A DNA stretch of 64,000 bases from Sweltsa coloradensis (Eukaryota; Arthropoda; Insecta; Plecoptera; Chloroperlidae), in the NCBI GenBank assembly GCA_024449915.1, contig JAMZAV010000006.1, forward strand, positions 186,001 to 250,000. The letters run 5' to 3'. The notes beneath the pieces were generated by a model, which was not told the DNA's origin, did no database searches, and saw only the letters and a list, made by a program, of their open reading frames with translations. This document shows positions 55,370 through 64,000 of the stretch, piece after piece (within the stretch, counting starts at the first letter, position 1; each line of letters starts with the position of its first letter). A program made the position numbers and the translations under genes.

Positions 55370-58300
55370 CTATAACACAAGGGAATGTAATGAATCAAAG
55401 CCAATAAGCTGCTTAAATTATCATAGAAAGAAAGAGGCACATTTTAACAGCTTAGTCTTACCTTTAAAGGTACCTAAATAAGGAAAAGATCAGAAGTGGC
55501 AAGTCTACAAGACTAAATGGGAAGATACAACTTTAAAGGGTTGGACATTATAGATGTAAGAAGAATTATCTTAAAAGTTACTTTTGAGCAGAATTAACTT
55601 TAAACTTTTTATTTGCTTGCTACTTTATTTAGGTAACTAACCCAAAACTTATAACAAAGACATGGTTGGATACCTGATGATGAAGACGGCTGCAGTAATT
55701 GAGGTAGGCTGTCTGTCGATGCTGACTTGGTCCTCGGAGGAGCTCCACTTAAGCTTGGAAGAGAACGGGATCTGTAACATAACAAATACACACAACTGAG
55801 ACACTAGGATAGGCCCCACAAATAACTAGATGCACTTGTTGCCAATTAGCATTGAGATCTATGTATGATGGAGGTATTTGAAATTTTAACATACCGGTAG
55901 TTACATTTCACTGATGGGATGAAAATATAGAAACAAACTTTAGTCTACATAATAAAAAACAAACTTGAGTAAAGAATTAAAACATTTAAGCCTAAAAGAT
56001 GCTGAATATTTTTGTTCTGTCTGTACTATAAAGTAGAGTAAATTAGATCTTTATAGTTTATTCACTTAAGGCTATTGTACTACCTCTGGCCGATTATTTG
56101 AAAGTCGAAGAAACATGTCTGAAAAGTTTGCTGAATGAAAGAAGGCCTTTAAAATAACAGAAAAAAAATTGTGAATTTTTTTGGGCGGGACATAACCACA
56201 CTTTTGGAAATTATATTTAGATTTTTGGACAAAAGTGTGATATACAAGACTAGTTCAAAATTAAATTTTGAGAATCGGTTTTCTGGACATAGTTTCTAAA
56301 CACCTTTAGCTACAACTTGAATAACAAAACAAACTCGTATTTGTACCGTTTGACAAAAAAATTCGTACACCAACTGTTATTTTCAGCAAACTATTTTAGC
56401 TATAGTCAAGTTATAGCTAAAGGTGTTTAGAAACTATGTCCAGAAAACCGATTCTCAAAATCTAATTTTGAACTAGTCTTGTATATCACACTTTTGTCCA
56501 AAAATCTAAATATAATTTCCAAAAGTGAGGTTATGTCCCGCCCCAAAAAATTCACAATTTTTTTCCTGTTATTTTAAAGGCCTTCTTTCATTCAGCAAAC
56601 TTTTCAGACATGTTTCTTCGACTTTCAAATTATCGGCCAGAGGTGGTACAATAGCCTTTAGAAGTTAAGACTACATGATATACCTAGTATAGTATATACA
56701 TACACCACTTTGTAAAGACGGAATGAATAGTGAGAGTGATTGTGGTCATTTTTATCAAATATTTTAGTGTTTCTGATACTGAGAAAATGGAGTTGATGGT
56801 ATTGGAAAGATCAATTCTTTACCAACAATTTACAATGTGGCTACCCCATTACATCTCGCTCAATGATCCATTGGGTACAGGCCGTTTATTTTTGTCCATG
56901 GCGAGACCACATTAGCCCCGTTTTTAAGGTAATTATGGCCGCGCTCCAAAAACGCCTTATAAATACAACCTAATTTTCATGGGGCAAATGTGGTAATCCA
57001 CATACTTTAAACAAGTGACCTGCAAAAACAGAATTTAATTATCTTGATTCATTAACAAGAAACGGATTTAGGGTGGAATGTAAACAACAATTTTATGAAA
57101 ACTCATTCATGGAGCAAAATTTAAAATGTAGGTAATAAAAAAATCAAAATAAGTGATACAGTTGTTTATAATGATTTGTTTTCAGACCTGGGTAGTAACG
57201 TAACGGAAGTAACGCGTTACTGTAACGAAATTACTTTTTTCAGTAACGAGCCAGTAATTTAATTACAATTTTCTCAAAGTAACGGAAGAGTAATTTCACT
57301 ACTTTTATCATTGTAATTTGGCGTTAGTAACGCGTTACTTTTGCCGCGCGACCCGCGCCTTTGTGTATCAAATATCAGTCACTGGGCCAGTGCGCCTGCT
57401 GCTTTCTACGTATCGCCCGCTTGAACAATGTGCATGTGCATGCAGCATTTCTGACATTTCGTAGGTCTGATCGAAGAGATTTCGAGTCCCGAGTTTTTAT
57501 TTCAGAACCTAGCCATGTTTACTTTTGGTACTTCCGCCTATGACAAGCGCCGTTGATGACGTAATTATCTACTTGACATCAAACATTCAAGTCTGTGTCA
57601 AATAAATCGATAGTCGAATTGTTACACTTGTAGTGTAGTTACAACATTTCGCCGATAGATGTCACCCGCGTAATCAATAATTTACTATACATCTATACGT
57701 CGATATCTACAATATCTCTGTGATAGGCCTCCGCTGGTTTTAAAGTGTGGGCGTGGATAACACCCTGTCTGAGACCCCCATCGGCAGACAAAGCACAAGT
57801 TTGCGTCATACCCGTCCGCACGTCAGATACATTTTAAATTGAAAAGTAATTTTTGAAAGTAATTTCACTACTTTTTTTCATAAAAAGTAACGTAATTTCA
57901 TTACTTTCTTGGAAAAGTAACTTAACAGTAATTTAGTTACTTTTTGGCTGAAGTAATGAGTAATGTAATTTCATTACTTTTCAAAAGTAACTTACCCAGG
58001 TCTGTTTGTTTTACAAATAGTAGGATACCATGGTTGGAAACTATTGATTAATGAGAACAATTCTCGTTCGTACTTCCAACAAATGCTTATATTTTGAGTT
58101 GGCTTTATCTAGCTTATCAACTGTGAATGGCTCATGGCCTGATAGCAACATGGGGCCTAAAAATATATACTGAAGAGAAACAGATACAATGACGTCCTTT
58201 CGGGGCCGTTCGAAACTGTTGTGCCTTCATAAATCTTCACAAACAAGAGATGAAAGTATTTTAGAAGGCCACTAGCCACTGCTTTCTTTACACACCCATT

Positions 58301-61300
58301 TTTGACAGAACTGAAGTCAGTGGCGGCTTGACCTATACATAGCCTGACCGGTGCCAACCTGCTAGGGGTGGGTATGCCAGCCAAACCCGTGTACAGATCC
58401 TGTTTTTTCTTACATTCTGCAGCTCTGAGAATGCACAGATTGCCACCAAACATGACCTTGAAGGCAAAAAAGTTCCAGTAGCAAGCCTTCTGACCCATGT
58501 TTACTGATCAGTGATCACCCCTCCCAAAATTGCTTCTCACCACAAGGGGGTGGGTGGTATGGAAAATATCTGGCACCGGTCATAACAAAACCGTCAATTA
58601 GCCACTGACTGAAGTGATTGTGCATGATACTTCCTGTTTTACTCATTAAGTGCGGGACCACACTTACCCCAATTGAAAAACCACAATAGCCCCAGGCAAC
58701 GAAAAAACGAAGCTATTGTAGTCCTGGTTGAACCCCCCACTCCTCCCCACTGTTTTTGAAATAAAAAACTGTTTTGCATAGGCCTACTGCTAAATATTAG
58801 TAACCCATAACAAAAGAATTTGAAAAGATCTTTAAAACTGACAGATGTAGCCTTGAAGCCATACTCTACATTGACTTGTTGCTTTCTTATGTTAAACCTA
58901 AATTTATTTTAGGAATTTAGAAAAAAAAAATGAAAGAAATGGGTCAATATTTAAACATGGTACGACCAATATTGTGGAAATTGTATAGTGCGTGACGTCA
59001 CCACTCGTGACGTAGCTGGATGGGTACAGAGCTTCGCTACCGATCGACTCGAGTGAATGCGGCCGCTCACTGCCCGCCCATTCAATACCATCGGGCACGG
59101 GACGGGTCAGTTGAAAAGTGTATGTTCTATGTACAGGATGTTAGGATTAGCTCCCTTCACTTTCGAGCTTTCATACACAGAAAGTGAACAGAGGAAAAAT
59201 CTCAAGAAAAATTAAGAAAAAGAAGCCTGGATAAAACAGTGTAGTGGCAGGAAAGGTGATCTTAAAAGGTGTAGTTGTAATGAATGTACATCAACATCAA
59301 TGGATACCGACACAGAGTGCTTATATTGTCACGAATCGGAAAAAATCACAAATTTGCGTGCTAATTTCGATTGTATTACTAATAATGATGGGTTCGAGCA
59401 TATTATTAACATTCATTCTCTCAACACTGCTAGGCAACAGTTTTTGTTACTCTCCACATGTAAAGACCAACGATATATAGGTACTGTGGACTACTTTGAC
59501 TAAAAGTGATTCGACTTTAATGATTTCTTTATCATTGTAAGGATTAGAACAATGTATACATTTGTAACGCGATTTTAACCCACGGATTAATATGAAAACC
59601 ACATTTCTGTATCATAAACCTGATTTTGATTTTGTTGTTCAATATATCCACATTAAAACACTTACGCGACACACATTAATTATTTATAAAACTAAGAATT
59701 ATTCGGTATGTTTGCCGTCTCTTTGTATGACACACGTATCACTAACTTTAAAAACTACTAGAACCTAAAAGAAGACAAAATTCACATTTCAACTATATAG
59801 GTATGTTTGTTAACTGTAGTCACTGAGCCATCCATACTCTTCACATATCTCGACAAACCTTGTAATGCTATTCACTATCACATTAATTAAATTAGTATAT
59901 AAAACCCTTGTAGAGCTGTCACTGTGCTAGAACAAATCTGCAAACACTTCATCCACACAGAATGTCAACCCCTTACTAAATACAACACGTGTTCTAACCG
60001 AGTGTCTACCCTCGCCCGGCCGGCTTTGTCAGCTCAGCAGGTCCCCATCCACCTGCGTCACATGTCCCCAAGCACGCGTCAAAACAAACCGTTGTATAGG
60101 GTATAGGCCTCATCCAAGGTTGCCAAAATGTCCGGCATTCTTATTTTTTGTACACCTTCTTGTATTAAAAAAATACTTCGTCCATTGTGATTTAATGCCT
60201 TTGATGGCTTAAACCTGTGCTTAAACTCTTGTTAAAGTGAGTTGCAATATAAAAAAGAATTGAATAAAAGTTTTAATTATAAGAAGTTATAAAATCTTAT
60301 TTTATGCTATGCCTATGGACTATTGTGCACATGGTGCTGAAGAATAAAAATTAAACTTCAAAATACACTTTTAATTTTTTAGGGTCCCAGAGCCAAAGAC
60401 CACAATTACCCCAGTTAACCTAGTCTACTACTAAACCCTGTGGTTTAGTATGACCTAATAATAATACAATATGGTAGGTAGCCTGTGGTGTGGTAGGTTT
60501 ACATAGGTACTCTGCCTATTATATTATAGAGCAGGGATGGCCAACTGGCGGCCCGCAGAGCCCTTCCATCCGGCCCCCGGGCTCCCGAGAAACATTCTGA
60601 ATTACATGGGTTTATACTTAATGGCAATAGCTAAAAAGCTCTGCTATAATACTAATAGCCCCCCCGGGGCCTTTGGGGAACCCCCAATTTGGGGCAAAGG
60701 TCGGGGAAAAAAAAATTTAAAAGCTACACCTTTTTGTTTTCCGGGGGGTTTTGAAAACTTTTTTAAAAATCAAGGTTTTCCCGGGGGTTTTTTTTTTTTT
60801 TTTTGGGGGCCTTTTTTACCCGGTTTTTTTTTTCCCCGGGGTTTGGGCAATCCGAGCCCCCAATAGGGGGGGGTTATTGGGTTTAAAAACTTGGGGTTTA
60901 ATTTAATTATTTGCGGGGTTTTTTATTTTTTTTCATAAGATTTCTACACTTTATTTTCCCCACATGGGGAGATTTTGATGGCTTACCAGATAGGGCATAC
61001 TAATTTTAAATTTCAAAAATGTTTAATTTTTTAATTTTATAATGAGCTATTTCAATGTTTTTACCCCCCGACCGTATTATAAAATTAGGCCTGGTAAAAA
61101 TAGCTTAAAGCGCGGGGAAAAACCCATACAAATCTTTAACTTTTTCTATTTAAAAATACAAAGGGGGAAAAAAAATTCAAAATTTTTGGCGAAATGTCCG
61201 TGTAGCATAATATAAAGCAGTGGTTCCCCCTTTTTCATCTCAGGGGACCGGGCAAAAAAAAAGTCAATTATATGGACTGGCGCGGCTCAAGGGGTCGGGG

Positions 61301-63988
61301 CGCAGCCCCCGCCGGGAGGCGAATTTTTTTTGGGTTTTTTTTTCCCCCCCAAAAGGGGCCCCTGTACAGCGTCTGAGAAAAAGGTAGACGAAGGGAAGAG
61401 GCACCGGAAAAACTGTACACATAATCATCATTCAAATCATTTGTTAAAAAATATTTTAAAAATTAAAAATTATCGATTGTTAAATTTTTTAGTGAGTTGA
61501 TTATAATTATGTACGTATCACTAACAAAAATTTTGATTGCGCTTTAAAAACAATCGGGGTTTGTTTCTACGTGGGGTTTCCGCGCAAAAAAGCCTGCCCT
61601 TTACTTTTTAATAAAAACGTCTCCGGGGTTTTTTCTCTTAACTTTTTCGATGTTTTTTGGGCAAAATCACTAGCATTAAACAAAAAACCAAAACATTTTT
61701 TTATTTTCTAACTTTTAAACTTAACACAACAAATGACACATTTGTTTTTGTCAACATTTTTCACAAATAATTTTTAAATTTTCGTACACGGCTTCAAGAA
61801 CGAGGAACTAAACGACTGCTCCCAAAAAGGGATGTGCTACAGTGAAGATTTCCCAATTTCCTAAAAAACCAATCGCATCTGTAAACCTTTCCCCGTCATA
61901 AAATCATTAATGAAATTGCAGTTTGTGCCCCCTAGCTGATTTCGAGAAACCCTTGTCGTTACGCCTGTCTTGCCGTAAATGCTCTTAATTTCTGTGCCCG
62001 GGTAAAATGGGGGGGGTTTTTTGTAATCGGTTTGATTGATTAAAATAATTCCCCCCTAAAAATTTAAATTTTGTCTCCATCCCGGTAATAAAAAAATAAA
62101 ATGTAAAAACCAAATTTTTGAATTTTTTACCATTTTTTTAAAATATTATCAAAATTTAAACAAAAAGCAGCAGCACTTTCCGGACCGGTAGCAATTAGTC
62201 CGCGGACCGGCACCGGTCCGCGAACCCCCGGGGGGAAAACCCCTGATATAAAAGGACTTTCACCCGGAAAGGAGTTTTATTAATTCTATTCCACAAAAAA
62301 ACATAAAGAATTGAATGTTAAAAAAAAGCTTAACGGAAATTTGAACCAACGAACACTTGCACAGACCTGCTACCATCGTGCCACACCGGTCGCACATAGA
62401 CATGTTTTGGTTTTTATCGACAATGGGGGGCGCAGTAGTTGGTAAAAAGAGGTCCAAAAAAACACAACTCCACGGTAATATTTTGTCTTCCCCCTCTGGG
62501 GGCTATTTTTACCGCCGGGGTAATAGCCCCTACTTTTTTTATTTAAAACTTTAGGGGGCCCGGGGAAAAACTCTTTTTTTTTTACAAAACAAAATGTTTC
62601 AAATGAAAAACATTTTTCCCTTTCAGGGGTTAATTAAACAAAAAAAAAAAATCATAATATCAGAAACCAAACATATTAAACAAGCAAAGACAATCAATAG
62701 CCAAGTGTTTGTAAATTAAAATACAGTAATATGAGCCCAGGCCTTACGTATAGGCCTAGTATTATTTTTAAATTTTAATATCATTGCCAATGACAGGTGT
62801 AGAAGGTTTAACTAGTTAAGGAAACATAACTTTCAGCCGAGACTTGAAAGAAAAATGTCAGGCACATAAGTTTCTTGTAACGATTCACTCACCCAGACAT
62901 GTGCGGCTCTTCCGAAGAGATGTTTAGGGCAAGAGCTGCCTCGATGAGTTCGTCAGCAGTGTCAAACGGCGTGCCCGTACGCTCCATCTTTTGTTTCAAG
63001 GCCCCTTGCACCCTTGCTATTTCCAGACCCACATTGAGTGCTGCCAACGATTGAGGCGCCTCCATTAGTTCTTCTAGTTCGGCAGCTGTGGGGAGGAGGG
63101 GAAATTATTGGAGAGTGGAGACACTCAACTTGACTCAATGTGCTACATTTCCAACACAGTTTGTTAAAGTGTGACACTGAAATAAAAAATCTGATACAAA
63201 TTAAGTTGGTAGGGTTGACTAGTAAGGGCCTACTATTCTTTAGAAATGGGAAAGTAAACATTTTATTGAAACATTGTTATTGTTAATAAGATAGAGTGGC
63301 CAAATGGCTAGATAATATTAAAATGGCGGTATGGAGAGGAAACCCACAGCTTACCAGGTAGGTCACTGTAGGGGTCTTGTAGACAATGATAGAAATAAAT
63401 AAATATATAGTAACATAACACACAAAAAAAACTCAAAACTGTTTCAGCCAAACAAGGCCTTGTTCACTCAACAACACTGTGTACATGTAATGATCTTTTT
63501 TTTAGATCTTTTTTTTCTTGAAGCAACATATTAATAACTTTTAAACCTAGGTTTCCTAGAAATAGCTTATCAAGCAGTACTAATTGATTCACATGCCATA
63601 CCATATGGTATCAATATCATAGCTTTGGGAAATACAGAAGCAAATTAATAAATAAACACAAAGTAACACGGTAGGCAAACATATTAAATTAAAACTCCAT
63701 AGCCTATAAGAGCTTTTCACACAATAGTTAGAATCGTTACAGAAGTTGCAAAACTGAATACAAGCTCCACACAACACAACTCTACATTACCTGTACACTG
63801 CCTAGAACCTTTTTGTTCATAGGGTGGATGAGCTGCAATAACAGACTTGACAAACTCGTCCCCCTTTACTAAAAGTACGTAGCCACAGTCGGAGAGCCAC
63901 CGTGCGTGTTCTTTCCATGGTTCGTCTGATGGATCCCAATATCTCAGGCCAAGGTCACAATGGAAACACCGAACTTGATCACTAACAC
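55167..63988 (-). CDS. XIAP-like: Inhibitor-of-apoptosis protein (XIAP-like), 3' half of gene
   Basis: Four exons on the - strand with fully consistent phases: 63791-63988 (BIR), 62893-63085 (UBA), 55674-55771 (Ser-rich linker) and 55167-55369 (RING). IAPs bind caspases or IAP antagonists through BIR domains and act as E3 ubiquitin ligases through a dimeric C-terminal RING; UBA binds ubiquitin chains. The visible order BIR-UBA-RING with no CARD between UBA and RING matches XIAP/BIRC4 rather than cIAP1/2. The window ends in the intron before the BIR exon, so the number of BIR domains and the start codon are unknown. The 7.1-kb intron between UBA and linker exons is full of mobile elements. Confidence 0.92.
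55370..55673. other. Last intron of the IAP gene
   Basis: 304 bp, GTATCC to TTGTGTTATAG on the - strand; nothing embedded. Confidence 0.8.
55674..55771 (-). CDS. XIAP-like: IAP linker exon, Ser/Pro-rich
   Basis: Acceptor GTTATGTTACAG, donor CATCAG|GTATCC. It encodes SRSLPSLSGAPPRTK and SLPQLLQPSSSS, a low-complexity linker between UBA and RING. Phase 1 at both ends fits the neighbours. Being short and in phase, it could be skipped without breaking the frame (98 bases plus split codons, not a multiple of three, would shift it, so skipping would be inactivating). Confidence 0.85.
55772..56065. other. IAP 7.1-kb intron, segment next to the linker exon
   Basis: Plain AT-rich intron. Confidence 0.6.
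56069..56660. mobile_element. Foldback element, ~250-bp arms
   Basis: AGGCTATTGTACTACCTCTG at the left is mirrored by CAGAGGTGGTACAATAGCCT at the right. GAAACTATGTCCAGAAAACC (about 56429) is the exact complement of the block at 56278-56297. The loop is about 110 bp. TTA on both sides is a possible 3-bp target duplication. Confidence 0.88.
56662..57174. other. IAP intron, plain segment
   Basis: No element recognised. Confidence 0.55.
57183..58004. mobile_element. hAT-type MITE with perfect 8-bp duplication
   Basis: The ends are CAGACCTGGGTAGTAAC and TTACCCAGGTCTG. TTTGTTTT occurs at 57175-57182 and again at 58005-58012. The subterminal zones are repeats of AGTAATTTCATTAC and its complement, and the CpG-rich middle (57340-57830) codes for nothing recognisable. 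Confidence 0.88.
58013..60536. other. IAP intron with a CRE-like GC patch
   Basis: Mostly AT-rich. At 58985-59105 a CpG-rich patch carries GCGTGACGTCACCAC, which includes the full CRE palindrome TGACGTCA (58993-59000), then GAGTGAATGCGGCCGC. It might be an internal promoter or part of an old element; no gene found nearby. Confidence 0.4.
60537..60640 (+). repeat. hAT-like element end
   Basis: CAGGGATGGCCAACTGGCGG then CCCGCAGAGCCCTTCCATCC resembles the common terminal sequence of hAT-derived elements. The rest is lost in the poor-quality stretch. Confidence 0.4.
60641..62640. other. Homopolymer-inflated, probably low-accuracy sequence
   Basis: Runs of four or more identical bases, especially G, C and T, are far denser here than anywhere else in the window, for example CCGGGGTTTGGGCAATCC and GGGGGGGGTTATTGGG. 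The composition looks like unpolished long-read consensus rather than biology. Open frames here should be ignored. Confidence 0.7.
61219..62245. mobile_element. hAT-like element inside the low-accuracy stretch
   Basis: Starts CAGTGGTTCCCCCTTTTTCA and ends GCACCGGTCCGCGAACCCCC ... AACCCCTG. The flanks ATATAAAG and ATATAAAA form an 8-bp duplication with one change. GGACCGGCACCGGTCCGCG near the right end is a typical subterminal motif of these elements. Confidence 0.6.
62246..62892. other. IAP intron, segment next to the UBA exon
   Basis: Partly low-accuracy sequence up to about 62640, then normal AT-rich intron to the donor GTGAGT (- strand) at 62892. Confidence 0.6.
62893..63085 (-). CDS. XIAP-like: IAP exon with UBA domain
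   Basis: Acceptor CTCCTCCCCACAG, donor TCTGG|GTGAGT. After completing an Ala codon it reads AELEELMEAPQSLAALNVGL, then EIARVQGALKQKMERTG and FDTADELIEAALALNI. The three-helix pattern ALN.G...A.V..AL...ER.G..F....ELI.A.L is the IAP-type UBA, known to bind ubiquitin chains. It ends EEPHMSG with a codon split GG|A that joins the linker exon. Confidence 0.92.
63086..63790. other. Intron between BIR and UBA exons
   Basis: 705 bp, GTAATG to CTCCTCCCCACAG on the - strand. No element recognised. Confidence 0.75.
63791..63988 (-). CDS. XIAP-like: IAP exon with C-terminal half of a BIR domain
   Basis: Acceptor TGTTTTTTACAG. It reads VSDQVRCFHCDLGLRYWDPS, then DEPWKEHARWLSDCGYVL. The zinc ligands C..C and H......C and the DEPW..H..W groove motif are intact. 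The groove with its Trp is what binds Ala-Val-Pro-Ile-type N-termini in type II BIRs. The N-terminal half of the BIR must be on an exon beyond the window. The exon ends EQKGSRQCT with one base of a split codon. Confidence 0.95.
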
Positions 63989-64000
63989 CTGTAAAAAACA

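Noticed and set aside
60537..60866. 109-codon Gly/Pro/Phe-rich frame
   Set aside because: Generated by stretched homopolymers in the low-accuracy stretch.

Overview
The window is animal genomic DNA: AT-rich, intron-rich and crowded with transposon relics. It holds two conserved protein-coding genes. The first, on the + strand (3193 to about 26800), is a complete excitatory amino-acid transporter of the SLC1 family, closest by eye to vertebrate SLC1A2/EAAT2. I assembled eleven exons whose splice phases agree throughout: 3193-3334, 4153-4252, 8717-8915, 9482-9654, 10555-10653, ~14634-14729, 20106-20232, 21186-21419, 22311-22505, 23760-23894 and 24906-25113. They predict about 555 residues. The second, on the - strand (55167 to beyond 64000), is the 3' half of an inhibitor-of-apoptosis gene. 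Its exons encode BIR, UBA, a Ser-rich linker and a C-terminal RING; upstream exons lie outside the window.

The organism is probably a marine invertebrate. The frequent AGGCCTA-type words, the 5S- and tRNA-derived SINEs, and the BEL/Pao, Academ-like and Helentron-like elements would suit an echinoderm or other invertebrate deuterostome, but I cannot exclude a mollusc or other lophotrochozoan.

Layout. 1-3190: upstream DNA with a Helentron-like relic and a SINE tail. 3193-26800: the transporter gene. Its introns hold a 5S-derived SINE (3589), a short MITE (6663), a tRNA-derived SINE (7090), a Helitron-like element with a (GTCT)n array (7518-8655), a 1.3-kb tandem duplication plus short repeats that copy the exon 6 acceptor (11447-14633), two TTAA-flanked elements facing each other (16026-17422), a 2-kb foldback (17584-19570), a GATATCGAT-rich array (20790-21045) and a third TTAA element (22523-23085). 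26907-32216: a decayed ~5.3-kb DNA transposon with ~370-bp terminal inverted repeats, coding remnants of a large protein, an XPG/PIN-like nuclease and a Cys-rich module. This set points to the Academ superfamily. 33000-46100: a graveyard of Helentron-like elements, one of them split by a 6.35-kb BEL/Pao retrotransposon (39393-45745) with near-identical LTRs and a CTTTC target duplication. 47340-48650: nested palindromes and a truncated non-LTR retrotransposon. 48650-55160: mostly unassigned AT-rich DNA with one hAT-type MITE. 55167-64000: the IAP gene, with a foldback and hAT-type elements in a 7-kb intron.

Two stretches (about 14060-14730 and 60640-62640) look like poorly polished sequence. 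The first damages exon 6 of the transporter. The two host genes have no evident functional link; the mobile elements explain most of the remaining structure.
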